Shown: positions 22,980-35,055 of the stretch, piece by piece
Layout: every line of letters begins with the position of its first letter
Position numbering within the stretch: the first letter of the stretch is position 1
Origin: Bretschneidera sinensis
Taxonomy: Eukaryota; Streptophyta; Magnoliopsida; Brassicales; Akaniaceae
Reading direction: 5' to 3'
DNA length: 64,000 bases
Assembly: GCA_023935145.1 (NCBI GenBank)
Contig: CM043700.1
Span: 30,055,001-30,119,000 of the forward strand
Notes under the pieces: model-generated
Database searches by the model: none
Seen by the model: the letters and a program-made list of their open reading frames with translations, nothing else
What the model was told of the DNA's origin: nothing
Translations under genes and position numbers: made by a program

Positions 22980-24413
22980 GGCTTGGTCCGGCTGAAGACG
23001 TTAAACTTAGCGCTCATGGGAGGCACCCCAGACTTATCCTTTTCATTTTAGTATTTATTTTTATTTTTATTTACATATCTAGTATTTATATTTCTTGTTT
23101 TTCGGAACAACATTTTATTTTTCTTTGTCAGGTACTTAGTGCGTGCATCCAGTTCAAGTTTGGGGGAGTGTTACCAGCAAAGCAAGCAACCTAGTTCTCC
23201 ATCTCCCAAGTCAGATCTTTCCATGCCACACACATTGGGGACAATGTGTATTTTAAGTTTAGGGGTAGTGGGAGATACTAGATACTATCACACACGCACT
23301 TGAAACACATGCACACACTAAGTCCCAGTTTTTTTTTAGGAATATAAATGCATGTTCTTTTGGTAAACAAAAAATTTTGGTTGATTTGAAAATTTGATAA
23401 CACTTCATTAGTAAGCGTAGAAACTAGAACACATAGTCTTGTTTTAGGAATTTTACAAAGTTTAGTTACCTACCTCAAGGCACTTAAGAACTCACAAGTT
23501 TGATCTAAATTTGCACAAGCACATTTAGCACGCATTTGTGTGGGGTATGACATATAATTCTTCTGTATTGTTTCCATTACCTAAACTGTAATTGGATAAC
23601 TTGAAGGAAAGAACCCTTTGGCATAATAAAAATAAAGAAAAACAATCATCATGCAAAAAAAAATTCAAAAAGCTTCTAAAAATCATTAAGAACTTTCCAC
23701 TGAGTAACTGGGCTTCTTGCCTCAGTAAGCATTGAGTGTTCACGTCAAAAGGTGGGAAGTAAGCCCTTAATGATCATAATGGAAATTTTCACTGAGTAAC
23801 TGGGCCTCTTGCCTCAGTAAGAATTGAGCGTTCATGTCAAAATGTGAGAATTTCATTAAAAAGTATAAAAATCTGTTAGTTCTGTAGCCTTTTTTATTCG
23901 AGTTAGTATGTCCTTAGGGTTGTCTTTACACCTAATACCCTAAAACCATCTGGTTTGAGAGTCATTGGCCAAATGCTCGTTACAAGTTTCAAATAGAAAG
24001 CTCGATGGAACTCAACATGGCAAAGATAGCATGATTAAAGAAAAAGAAAGAAGAAGCAAGTATTGTGCCATTTTTGTTCTCTTTGATAAGGAATTCGATA
24101 AAAGTTTGGGCATCGAAACCCTATACGCTAAAATTATGTGGAAGCCCCATCTTATATGTGCTAATTTATCACACACAAATCAAACTTGCGATACCTTAAG
24201 CCAACCTTAGGTAAGTAACATGAACTTTTGAAAATCCTTTTTCAATACAAAAATGTGTTTTTATTCTAAGCTTACTCATGAATGGTTGTCATAGTTTTAT
24301 GCACAACCTAAATCTTTGAGTATCATGGAAATGAATTTATCTTTAATTTTGTTCTTCATTTAGTTTTTAGTTTTGTATTGCTAAGGGACTAGCAATATGT
24401 AAGTTTGGGGGTG
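22980..24413 (+). other. 3' untranslated region of A with repeated polypurine motifs
   Basis: Non-coding. Three copies of the word AAGTTT(G/A)GGGG occur at about 23157-23168, 23256-23266 and 24402-24411; the last abuts the 3' LTR and is the likely polypurine tract. The block GCTGAAGACGTTAAACTTAG (22991) and the block ATTGGGGACAATGTGTATTT (23235) are shared with element B. Confidence 0.7.
23692..23855 (+). repeat. 92-bp tandem repeat in the 3' region of A
   Basis: Two copies, starting at about 23694 and 23786, of a unit containing CACTGAGTAACTGGGC, CTTGCCTCAGTAAG, ATTGAG and GTTCA(C/T)GTCAAAA. Element B has one copy (43194-43265). Element C has two with a 90-bp period (31700-31857, minus strand). 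Confidence 0.8.
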
Positions 24414-25037
24414 TGATAGGAGTTTAAATATTAAGCTCCTTAATTTACATTTGTTAAGCCCTAGTTTATGTTATTTTAGTCCATTTTACTTCATTTCTGT
24501 GTTTTACATGGTTTTTATAGGTCTATGAAGAAAAGAAAGAATTTTGGAAGCTTTTGGAGCTTAAAAGGAAGAAAACTGGAAAACTTGGAGCAGATACTGT
24601 CTAGAGTGCGATCGAGCGCATTATGAAGGGCGATCGAGCGCAACCTTGTGATCGAGCGCACTCTGCTCGCGATCGAGCGCACACATACGTCAGTGAACAG
24701 TAAAATGACAGCACCTGTTTTGGAAATTAGGGTTAGGGCCCTATTTTGGAAATTAGGGTTTCCAAGTGTCCTTAGAACCCTATAAATAGACTTGTAAAAC
24801 ACAGAAAACATATCTCCCTTTTAGGGAGCATATCTGCCTTTTAGTTACATATTTTGTTCTAGACTCGAAGTAGAGAGCTTAGGAGAAGAATTGACGACTT
24901 GTCTCCCGAGTTTCTTCGGTTTTAGTTTTCAGTTTTTATTTTCATAATGTTTAGCATGTTTATTCTACTTAGCATGTGTAACTAAACACCTATAGGGCTC
25001 GATTGAAGCCCTAGTTATGCTTTTCCACATATTTATT
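24414..25037 (+). repeat. 3' LTR of A, left part
   Basis: Matches the first half of the A 5' LTR, with a small deletion in the terminal palindrome. The GATCGAGCGCA units are at 24607-24684 and TATAAATA at 24781-24788. It is cut at 25037 by element B and resumes at 45161. Confidence 0.9.
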
Positions 25038-26352
25038 TGATAAATGCTTAAATATTCATATTTAAGCCCTTTCATTTACATTTGTTAAGTCCTATTTTAC
25101 ATTAATTTAGTTCATTTTACTTCATTTCTGTGTTTTACACGCTTTTATACTGTTTTGGAGAAGAAATAAGCATTTTGAAGCTTAAAAGGAAGAAAACTGG
25201 AAATCCTGGAGCAGCTGCTGCCTGGAGTAAGATCCAGCGCACCAGGCATGTGATCGAGTGCAACAGCACATGCGTGCACGGGAAATCGAGCGCAGCAGCA
25301 ATCACGCACACAAACCAGATCGAGCGCACCGCGTGTGCGATCTAGCACACTTGTATGGGCGTGAACAGTAAAGTGGCAGAACCAGTTTTGGAAATAAAAG
25401 AGTTTTGTGTTTTAGGAAAGTTTAGAATTCATGAGCCTTCTAGGACTATTCAGCCCCTATAAATACACTTGTAAAACACACAAAGAAGACATCCTTTCTT
25501 TTACCTTTTGTTTAGTTTGGAGTTGTAAGCTTTGGGAGAGAATTGACGCCTCTTCTCTCGGGTTTACTCTTTCCCCTTTATTTTATGAATATGTTTACTT
25601 CATTTAGCACGTGTAACTAAACACCTATAGGGCTCGATTGAAGCCCTAGTTATGTTTTTTCACATATCTATTCATTGACTATCTTTGCTATAGCCCTGTC
25701 TGAATGTTTAACTTGATTAATACCTGTTTGTATTTAAATTCCTCGTATGTGTGTGCCTGATCAACATATGCATGTGGTATGGATAGGTTAGTCGGATCAA
25801 TTTGGATGACCGAGTCCTGGGTTCGGCAATAGTGACAAAGGATATCTGCACCAGATTCCCGGGGTAATCAACATGGGAAACCGGGAGCAGACCAAGCCCT
25901 AGGTCCTATGTGGTTGCCGATCTCCATAGCTGCTCTCTTAAGGAACAACTCAGTATACACCCATGCTTAATCCCTTAAGAGAGAAAAGAGTTAGAGTATA
26001 CACCATGCCTAACTCGTTGCATAGGGAGATCAATAGCTTAAGGTGTGGACCAAGCCCATAGGTTGGTAACCATTAGATATTCATGATAAGGCTAAAGCAT
26101 TGAAACTTTACTTAGTGGGAAAGTATAATTAGGATGGATATCATAGTCCTATATTCTCATTATTGTTATTCACTCATAATCAACTATTATTTCTCTTTTC
26201 AAACTTGAAGAAATTAGTCCTAAAAAGAAATTCACCAATCCCTGTGGAAATGATCTCGCACTTGCACACTATGCTACCACAGACCTTGTGCACTTGCAAG
26301 TAAAACTAGAATGATTATCTGCTTATTAATTTAGGTATATTTTCGTCTAACA
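25038..26352 (+). repeat. 5' LTR of element B
   Basis: 1315 bp, TGATAAATGC...GTCTAACA. The terminal palindrome GCTTAAATAT-TC-ATATTTAAGC is at 25046-25067. Five GATCGAGCGCA-type units lie at about 25229-25352, roughly 105 bp upstream of TATAAATA (25458-25465). Confidence 0.9.
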
Positions 26353-26358
26353 AATTTT

Positions 26359-26376
26359 TGGCACCGTTGCCGGGGA
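26359..26376 (+). other. Primer-binding site of B, tRNA-Asp type
   Basis: TGGCACCGTTGCCGGGGA has one transition from the perfect complement of the tRNA-Asp 3' end. It lies six bases after the LTR. Confidence 0.85.
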
Positions 26377-26756
26377 TTGCACTAAATTTCATTTTAGGAT
26401 TACTTTCGTTTAGCTTAATCATCGTTATTATTTTATTTACCATCTTTATTTTTACTTTTCATCAAACCTTAATCGATTTCTCTTTTGATTCAGGTACATC
26501 AAACCCTAATCAGTGGTTTTGTAATACTTACGATCGATCGCAACCTTCTATACGATCGAGCACAAATAGGACAGAGAGTTACCCGAGTAGCTAAGTTGAA
26601 CTGCTGCACTGAAGTTGTTTTACCTGATTCATGCACGGACTCCGATCCTGACATACAACAGTCTCTCCCCTTGATCCCGAGCTTGAGCGGACCATCTGAT
26701 AAAATCTTAGAGACAACTTTGAGGAGGAAGAAAAGGAATTCACGGAAGAAGCACCA

Positions 26757-27742
26757 ATGGCAGAACAGCTAGAAATCCAGCAACCACCTGCACGAAGACC
26801 GATGAAGTAAATCCTTCATCCCACAGAACCTCAACCATCCTTCATGCATTGCATATCAACCTAAAACAGAGGGCAACTATTACATATCCCCGCAGATACT
26901 CAATGCTTTGACTCACTTTAGGGGTACAACGGCAGAGGACCACATTTGCACCTTCTGGAATTCTTTGATCTCTGCAAATTCCAGCACATCCAGGGCCTAG
27001 ACCAAGAAGGAATAAGGTTAATTCTATTTTCGTTTTCCTTAAAGATAATGTTAAGCTATGGTACAATTCTTTGCCTGCAGTTTCAATCCAAACTTGGGAG
27101 GAGTTGGCTGGCAAATTCCTAAGGAAGTTCTTCCCAGCCCAAAAGACGAGGCAAATGAGGAAGGAGATCCAATCCTTCCAACAAAGGGATAAAGATCTGT
27201 TCTTTGAGGCATGGGGACACTTCAACGAGCTACTACTCAAATGCCCACACCACAAACTACCTCAAGATGAGCTGGTACTAGCCTTTTATGAAGGTCTAAA
27301 TGACATGAATAAAGGTATTGCCGATTTTGGTTGTGGAGGTGTGTTGATGGAGAAGAGCAGTGAAGAAGCCATGGAGCTGTTTGAGGCATTGAGTGAGCAT
27401 ACCCAACAATTTTCCTCTAGAGGTAGACAAGGAGTCAAGAGCAAAGGTATATATGAGGTTACTCTGAATGGTGGACCCTCTGCCTAAATAGTTGCTATGG
27501 AGAGGAAGCTAGATATTAGGCTAGATATGATTGTAAAAGTCATATCTACTCAAAACATCTCTCCTCAACCACAAGCTACACAAAGCCAGGTATGTGCTTT
27601 ATGTTCTCAATTTGATCACACTACTGAGACCTGCCATTTGTATTCATCTACAGATCCGAAGCAAGCAAACTATGTGGGATCGAACAGTGCATATGCAAAT
27701 ACATACAACCTTGGATGGCGAGACCACCCCAACCTCTCATAG
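26757..27742 (+). pseudogene. gag of element B, broken
   Basis: Starts MAEQLEIQQPPARRPMK, followed by a stop. The Retrotrans_gag capsid domain follows, with FFDLCKFQHIQGLDQEGIRL and, in the open stretch 27071-27487, LWYNSLPAVSIQTWEELAGK then KCPHHKLPQDELVLAFYEGL. After a stop at 27485-27487 the zinc-knuckle segment CALCSQFDHTTETC (CX2CX4HX4C complete) lies in 27497-27742. Frame changes before 27071 and stops mean no full Gag could be made. Confidence 0.85.
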
Positions 27743-27948
27743 AGCAACAATCAAAACACCTTGAACCTTCAAGGGCAACAAAGGAACTTCCATAAAGCAG
27801 CCCAACCAGTTCCAAAACCCAAGAAAGATGGTCTAGAAGATCTTGTAAAGCAATTAGCCACTCAACAACAGCAACTAATGACAACATTAATGACTTTATT
27901 AGATCACCAAAATAAACCACTCAAAGGCTAGAAGAACAAATAGAGCAA

Positions 27949-29172
27949 TTGGCTAAGGAGCTAAGTGAAAGGAAGCAAGGTGAGCTTCCAGCTCAAACAC
28001 TACCAAACCCTGGGGAGTATCAACAACTGAAAGTTGTGACAACTTTGAGAAATGGCAAGGTGATAGGGTCCAATGAATCTACAACAGCATCCAAAGAGAA
28101 ACCATCGGCACCAAGGGTAAGTGAAACGGAGAAGGTGAATGCTCCACCCTTCCCGCAAAGGTTAGTAAAACAAAAGAAAGACAATAAACTGATTGATATT
28201 TTTGAAACCTTGCGGAAAGTAGAAATCAATATTCCTTTATTAGATGTAATTCACCAAATACCTGCCTATACTAAGTTCCTAAAAGATTGTTGCACTCATA
28301 AGAGAAAATTTCAAAAGCATGAAACCGTAGCATTAACTGAAGAAGTAAGTGTTGTACTATTAAGAAAACTCCCGCCAAAACTGAAAGATCCGGGTAGTTT
28401 TACTATTCCCTGTAGAATAGGTGATCAGTTGTTTGAAAAAGCATTACTAGATTTGGGAGCGGGTGTAAACTTATTACCATACACGGTATTCGAAACCCTA
28501 GGTTTAGGGGATCTACAACCGACTTCTATCACCTTACAATTGGCAAATAGGAGTATTAAAAGACCTAGAGGTATTCTTAAGGATGTCCTAGTTAAGGTAG
28601 GAGAATTCATTTTGCCTACTGATTTCATTGTTCTAGATATGGAGGAATGGCCTATGCCATTACCCCTGCCCATCATATTAGGGAGACCCTTCATGAGAAC
28701 TGTCGATACTAAGATTTGTGTGAAAAGGGGCATAGTAAGTATGAAGATCAATGGTGAGAAAATAGAATTTAAAATATTTGATGCATTAAAACTACCTCTA
28801 GATGACATGGAATGTGTTAATGTAAGTATGATGCAAAGTTTTATTGAGAAAGCTTTTCAGGTCCAGCACGATGATTCAGTAAAGACTACTATCACTCATA
28901 GCTTTACAATAATGGATATTGAGCAAGAACCTGAAGATGTTACTGATGACATCATCAAAGCTGTGCACCACCTTGAAGTTTCTCCAAAACACTCAAGTAA
29001 GTATGCTCCTCCATTTGAATCTTTCATACCTACTAATGCTACTATTTTACCATCTATTGTCCAGGCACCAACTTTGGAATTAAAGCAGCTGCCAAAGCAC
29101 CAAACTTATGCCTATCTAGGAGAAAAAGAGACTTTACCTGTGATCGTGGCTGTTAATTTGAGTGTAGGATAA
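27949..29172 (+). CDS. Protease region of element B (407 aa open segment)
   Basis: The longest open stretch of B. It runs from the end of the gag coiled coil (AKELSERKQGELPAQ) through the retropepsin to the linker before RT. The active-site motif is LLDLGAGVNLLP, with Asp at residue 168; Leu replaces the usual Ser/Thr, as is typical of Athila proteases. The flap-like IILGRPFMRT is near residue 245. The C-terminal linker (LELKQLPKHQTYAYLGEKE) precedes the RT domain. It would be part of a Gag-Pol polyprotein. On its own it lacks a proper start and ends in a stop just before RT. Confidence 0.75.
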   Translation: MAKELSERKQGELPAQTLPNPGEYQQLKVVTTLRNGKVIGSNESTTASKEKPSAPRVSETEKVNAPPFPQRLVKQKKDNKLIDIFETLRKVEINIPLLDVIHQIPAYTKFLKDCCTHKRKFQKHETVALTEEVSVVLLRKLPPKLKDPGSFTIPCRIGDQLFEKALLDLGAGVNLLPYTVFETLGLGDLQPTSITLQLANRSIKRPRGILKDVLVKVGEFILPTDFIVLDMEEWPMPLPLPIILGRPFMRTVDTKICVKRGIVSMKINGEKIEFKIFDALKLPLDDMECVNVSMMQSFIEKAFQVQHDDSVKTTITHSFTIMDIEQEPEDVTDDIIKAVHHLEVSPKHSSKYAPPFESFIPTNATILPSIVQAPTLELKQLPKHQTYAYLGEKETLPVIVAVNLSVG

Positions 29173-29181
29173 AAAAGGAAA

Positions 29182-29815
29182 TTGTTAAGAGTTCTTAGAG
29201 AGCATAAATCTGCTATTGGATGGACCATTGCTGACATTAAAGGAATAAGTCCAGCCAAGTGCATGCATAATATTTACCTTGAAGATGGAGCAAGGCCCAC
29301 TCGAGATGCTCAAAGAAAACTTAACCCACACATGAAAGAGGTAGTAAAGGCTAAGGTATTAAAGCTACTAGATGTTGGCATTATCTACCCCATCTTAGAC
29401 AGTAAATAGGTAAGTCCGGTCCAAGTAGTTCCGAAAAAGAGTGGGATTACCATTGTGAAAAATGAAAATAAGGAGCTCATACCTACAAGAAAGACAACTA
29501 GTTGGAAGGTCTACATTGATTACCGAAGATTAAACAAAGTGACCAGAAAAGATCATTTCCCCTTGCCATTCATTGATCAGATGTTAGAAAGATTGGCCGG
29601 TCACAGCTATTACTGCTTCTTGGATGGGTACAATGGGAACAACTAAATTTCCATAGCACCCGAGAATCAAGAAAAGACTACCTTCACATGTCCTTTCAGT
29701 ACATTTGCTTATCAAAGGATGCCATTCGGTTTATCCAACGCACTAGCCACTTTTCAAAGATGTATGATGAGCATATTTTTCAATATGGTAGAAAAATGCA
29801 TTGAGGTATTCATGG
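29182..29815 (+). pseudogene. Reverse transcriptase of B, N-terminal half
   Basis: RT fingers and palm: KLLDVGIIYPI, VVPKKSGITIV, VYIDYRRLNKVTRKDHFPLP, YCFLDGYNG and CMMSIFFNMVEK. Stops occur at 29407-29409 and 29644-29646. The text ends at VFM, just before the catalytic Asp pair, where element C is inserted. The second half resumes at 40107. Confidence 0.85.
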
Positions 29816-31144
29816 AAGCACCTACCTAAATAAATAGGTGAATAATTGTACTAGTTATACTTGCAAGTGCACAAGGTCATCAGTGTAGTCTAGTGTGCAA
29901 AAGCAAGGTCATCTCCATAGGGATTGGTAAAGTTGCTTTTAGAAACAGTTTCTCTAAAGTAAAAAGAGAAATAACCGTTGGAAGGTGATTTGATAATAAT
30001 AAAGACATAGGGCTTTGATTTCCACCACTAGTCATACTTTCCCAATTTGTATAAGGTATCAGTGCACTAGCCTTATTATGTATACCTACTGGTTGCCAAC
30101 CTAAGGGTATGGTATCTCCTCCTTAAGCTATTGATTTCCCTAAGCAACGAGTTAGGCATGGTATCTACTCTAACTCTTTTCTTCCTTAAGGGATTCAGCA
30201 TGGTATCTGCTTGAGTTGTTCCTTAAGAAAACAAATGTACTATGGAAATCGACAATCACATTAGACCTAGGGCATGGTATCTACTCCTGGTTTCCCATGT
30301 TGATTAACCCGGGTATCCGGATAAGATATCCCTTGTTACTAATGTTAGACCCAGGACTCGGTCATCCAAATTGATCTAACTAACCTATCCATACCACATG
30401 CATACGTTGGCCTTACACATACATATGAGGAATTTAAATAAGCATAGACATTAATCAAGTTAAGTAACATAATAAAAGCTATTGGCAAAGATTTTATCAA
30501 TGAATATAAATATGGGAATGCATAACTAGGGCTTCAATCGAGCCCTATAAGAAAGTTAGTTACACATACTATCTGAAGTAAACATTATAAATAAACTAAA
30601 CATTAAAGGAGAAGAATAAACCTGAGAGAAGAGACGTCAATTCTCTCCCAAGCTCTCAACTCCAAGTAAAAGAAAAGAGAAAAGTGTTTTCTATCTGAGG
30701 TGTGTCTTATGTGTGTGAGTTACAAGTGTATTTATAGGTCTTTGAGAAGTCATAAGAGACCCATGAGTTCCTAAACCTTCCTAAAACGAAAATTCTCTTA
30801 TTTGCAAAATAGGGTTCTGCAGTTTACTGTTCACGCCCGTACATGTGTGCTCGATCGCATATGTCTTGTGCTCGATCGCAGTGTGCGCTCAATCCTTCAT
30901 GTCTGCGCATGATCGCAATGTGCGCTCGATCGCATTGCATGGCGTGATCGATCGCAATTTGTCCAGAGAATGCTCCAGGGATTCCAGCTTTCTTCATTTA
31001 AGTGCCAAAACTGCTTCTTTTTCTCCAAAACCCTATAAAACATGTAAAACACACAAATGGAGTAAAAGAGACCAAATTAATGTAATTAAGGACCTAACAA
31101 ATGTAAATAAGGGGGCTTGAATATGAATATTTAAGCATCTATCA
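29816..31144 (-). repeat. 3' LTR of element C (left, end eroded)
   Basis: Lacks the terminal TGTTGAGTGAGTAT seen in the other LTR. TATA box complement at 30729-30736. GATCGAGCGCA units (complement GCTCGATCGCA) are at about 30848-30952, upstream of it on the minus strand. The terminal palindrome near 31115-31136 has one mismatch. The preceding polypurine tract on the minus strand is AAGTTTGGGGGTG (31145-31157). Confidence 0.85.
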
Positions 31145-32453
31145 CACCCCCAAACTTACATATTGCTAGTCCCTTAGCAATACTAAATTAAAAACTAAAA
31201 CGAAAAACATAGATAAATCCAATGTTCATAGTGTCAATCAAAAGTCTAGATTTTACACAAAACTATGATGCGCATTCATGAGCAAGCTTAACAAGTGTAA
31301 ACATATATATATATATATTTTTTTTGCAATGAATAAGAGTTTTGAACATATATCATATTCATGAGGTAGTTTACGACATCACAAGTTTGACTTTAGTGTG
31401 TGGTGACTAGCACACAAAAGATTGGACTTCTAAGAAATTCAAACGTGTAGTGTTTCAATGACTCAAGATTCACCAAACTTCCTATTAGAGTCAACAAACA
31501 TGGCATAGACTTTTATTTGCGAGATTGTTTGCCATGTTAGTTCCCTTAAGCTTTCTTGTTGACTCGTGTAACGAGTGTTTAGTCAATGACTCCCAAACCA
31601 GATGGTTTTAGGGCATTAGGTGTAAAGACACCCCTAAGGACTTACTAGCTCGAGTCAACAAGGTTACGAAACTAACTGGTTTTAATGCTACTACTTAAAA
31701 TTTTCCACTTTTTGACGTGACACTCAATGCTTACTGAGGCAAGAGGGCCAGCTACTTGGCGGAAGATTCTTTTTAATGATCACTTAGAATTTTCCACCTT
31801 TTGACGTGACACTCAATGCTTACTGAGGTAAGAGGGCCAGTTACTCGACGGAAGATTTGTTTTTATTGATCATTAGGAGCATTTTTTTTTCTTTTGAGCA
31901 CTAATCAATCTTTTCTATTTTTATATGCCAAAATATCAATCTAATAGGTCATCTAATTCACAGTCAAGCAAAAGAAACATACCAATCCAAATAACATGTC
32001 ATACCCCACACGATAATGTGCTAATGTGCTCGTGATAGTTTAAGCTAAACTTGTGAATTCTTAAATGCCAAGGGCAGTGATCTAGGTTCAAAACTTGATT
32101 ATTGGCCTATATGTTCAAAGTGTTAGGCTCGCTGATGAAGTTGAATCATATAGTTTTGTTTAGATCACAAAAAAAAGTTTATTGGACATAATGAACATGC
32201 ATTTATCTATGAAAATAGCAACAAAACAAAAACAAAAATGTAGGACATAATGAGTGTGTGAATGTGTCCCCATACCCCCAAACTTAAAATGCACACTGTC
32301 CCCAATGTGTGAGTAGCATGGAAGGATCTGACCTGGGAGATGGAGAGCTATATGGCTGGCATGGCTTGTAGCACACCCCCAAACTTCAGCTGGATGCACT
32401 GAAGGTGGAAACTGATGGTCTTGACATGCTGTGTTCTACGTTCTGCTTAATTT

Positions 32454-32534
32454 GTGATCGATCTCAATGATGTACGCTCGATCACACACTGGATTATGCG
32501 CTTAATCGCAGATACCGTGCGCTTGATCGTACAC
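32454..32534 (-). repeat. GATCGAGCGCA motif cluster in C 3' region
   Basis: Four degenerate units (for example TACGCTCGATCACAC and GCGCTTAATCGC), in the non-coding region far from either LTR. Confidence 0.7.
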
Positions 32535-32973
32535 GAACAAGCTTTTTGTCGAACAGTTTGTGTGCATAAAAAAGACAAGCTATGGTTTGTAAGTGTGGAA
32601 CTCGTTCCTAACCCCCTGCAAACGAACAATCACACAATCATACACAAAATAACATATATGTAGAATACATTGCATAGTTTCTATTATTAAAATTCATGTG
32701 TGTGTGCAGAGTACCTTGTGGATTAATAGGGATAGGAATGGAGGCAATGGTGGTTGACGGTGATGGAGGCAATGGATGGTGACAGAGGATGGTGGCGATG
32801 GAAGTGGTGATGAATGATGTTGTATGGTAATGGTGAGAGGGAGTGGTGCGAGTGGAAATGAGAGTTTCTGAGGGCGAGTGTGCGAGTGATTAGTGATTAG
32901 TGATGAGGGAGTGAGTGAGTGTGAGTGTGAGTGAATTTTCAGACTTATAGCGAAACCACTATCTGCCGTGAGT

Positions 32974-33108
32974 ACGCTCGATCGCACGCGGGGTGCGCTC
33001 GATCGCATGCGGGGTGCACTCGATCGCATCTGTGCACTCGAGCATATGGAAAGACACGCTCGATCACACACATGCGCTCAATCGCATTGGATGATGCGAT
33101 CGCAAGTA
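32974..33108 (-). repeat. Dense GATCGAGCGCA cluster near the end of C pol
   Basis: Seven units with a spacing of about 17-25 bp (CGCTCGATCGCACGCGG, GCGCTCGATCGCATGCGG and variants). This is the richest cluster of the motif outside an LTR in the window. It lies about 300 bp past the integrase stop. Confidence 0.85.
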
Positions 33109-33389
33109 GTGTGCATGAGACAAAAGAAAAAACGTACCTTTAGCTAAAAAATGATAAATTTGGAATGATACATCCTTAACATGTGTCAGTGGCCTCAGTA
33201 CCACTAACCTCCGTAGAGTTGCTTGAGCTGTATGAGTAATTAAATTTACACTTGCTCAATCACTCTCGTGTCACCATGATATTTGTTTGGAGGGGGGTAC
33301 TTAGAGCCTACCTCTTATGGCTCTAATGCCTGTGTGTTAGCTGTATACTGAACCTCTTCAAGTGCCAAGTCTTCATCTCTTGGAGGCAA

Positions 33390-34391
33390 TTAAATGTCGA
33401 GGTAAGGTTTTACTCTGTGTCCATTTATTGTAAAGGGCTGATTCCCGCTTGGGCCACAGACTTCTAATGCACCATGAGGGAAGACCTTGGTGACCATGTA
33501 TGGACCGTACCATCTGGATTTGAGCTTGCCTGGGAACAGTCTTAATCGTGAGTCATATAGCAGCACTTTTTGTCCTACATGGAACTCCTTCCGTACTAGT
33601 TTTTTGTCATGATAAACTTTTGTCCGTTCCTTGTACAACTTTGCATTCTCATAGGCATCATATCTCAATTCTTCAAGCTCATTTAGATGCAGCTTTCTTT
33701 TCTCACCCGCTTGCTTCATGTCGAAGTTGAACTGCTTTATGGCCCAATATGCTCGATGTTCTAATTCCACCGGTAGATGGCATGCTTTTCTAAAAACTAG
33801 ACGGTAGGGAGACATGCCTATTGGGGTCTTATAGGTTGTCTTATATGCCCATAGAGCATCATTTAGGTGTAGAGACCAATCCTTCCGGTTAAGCTTCACA
33901 GTCTTTTCTAATATTCCCTTGATCTCTCGGTTACTAATCTCCACTTGGCCATTGTTTTGAGGATGATATTCAGTGCCAACTTTATGAGTGATCCCATACT
34001 TCCGGAGTAGTTCGACAAAAGAACGATGATGAAAGTGACTACCCCCATCACTGATGATTGCTCTTGGAGTTCCAAACCGAGTAAAAATGTTAGCTTGCAA
34101 AAACTTGATAACTACTTTGTTATCATTAGTCCTTAAAGGGCATCTGATTTTGGGAAGAGATGTTACCTGTCCGCTGGCATCTATCACATGAGCTGCAAAA
34201 GGAGAAAGCATCTCTAAACAGATTAGGCCAATAAAAACCATATTGGAGTACCTTAAAAGCTGTTCATTTTGCCCCAAAATGTCCTCCATAGGCAAACTGG
34301 TGGCAGTGTTGCAATAAGCTAAAGTGTTCCTCTTCTGGGATACATCGTCTGATGATTTGATCGGGGCAAGCTTTGAAAAGATAAGGATCAT
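33390..34391 (-). pseudogene. Integrase of element C, catalytic core deleted
   Basis: A 333-codon open stretch. The H2C2 zinc-binding part is frameshifted at its start. Near 34132-34141 about 150 bp are missing relative to B, removing the segment with the first catalytic Asp (WGIDFMGP in B). The later core motifs IISDGGSHF and [13 protein letters not shown] remain. The C-terminal domain ([40 protein letters not shown]) is intact to the stop at 33390. The open frame hides the loss, because the deletion keeps frame. Confidence 0.85.
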
Positions 34392-34392
34392 C

Positions 34393-35055
34393 CTAATAGT
34401 AATGTCTTGACAGAGATATTAGCCGTTTCTTTTCTTGAGTCGTCATACCTGGGGGAAAAACTTTAACAGTTAGATAATTAACTATATCAGCATACCATGG
34501 AAGTTTTACCTCTAGTGTAAATAGTTTTTCATCGGGGAAGTTCTTATTCAAAGATAACTCTTTATCATCACTCTCATATGGGAGTCTTGACAAACGATCT
34601 GCAACTACATTCTCATTGCCCTTTTTGTCTTTGATCTCTAAATCGAATTCTTGGAGTAGGAGTACCCATCTGATTGGCCTAGGCTTTGCATCTTTCTTAG
34701 AAAACAAATATCCCAAAGCAGCATGGTCAGTGAATATATTAACTTTAGAACCAATAAGATATGATCCAAACTTCTCTAAAGCAAAAATAACAGCTAACAA
34801 TTCTTTTTCAGTAGTAGAATAGTTAAGCTGAGCATCATTTAACGTTCTAGAAGCATAGTAAATAGCATGAGGTACCTTATTGATTCTTTGACCTAAGACA
34901 ACTCCCAAAGCGAAGTCACTGGCATCACACATTAATTCGAAAGGGAGATTCCAATCTGGTGCCATCGTTATTGGGGCAGAGGTGAGAACATTCTTCAAGG
35001 TGTTGAAAGCTTGCATACAATCATCATTCCATTCAAACTTGGTATCTCTAGTCAA
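34393..35055 (-). pseudogene. RNase H and RT connection of element C
   Basis: 220 codons, out of frame with the RT segment before it by a small shift at about 35055-35105. Contains the gypsy-type RNase H with [32 protein letters not shown] and [18 protein letters not shown], then [13 protein letters not shown]. The acidic residues of the active site are present in the text. It removes RNA from the RNA-DNA hybrid during reverse transcription in an intact element. Confidence 0.85.

Larger units (their letters stand above)
31145..33389 (-). other. 3' untranslated region of element C
   Basis: Non-coding, 2.2 kb. Three polypurine-like AAGTTTGGGGGT words (complement at 31147-31157, 32275-32285 and 32376-32387), two 90-bp tandem copies (31700-31857) and two clusters of the GATCGAGCGCA motif (32454-32534 and 32974-33108). 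Arg/Ser-rich open frames over the clusters are translations of the repeat. Confidence 0.75.

Noticed and set aside
32694..33071. Ser/Arg-rich 125-residue open frame on the minus strand with repeated RSSAPR words.
   Set aside because: It is a translation of the GATCGAGCGCA repeat cluster in the non-coding 3' region of C; no family resemblance.
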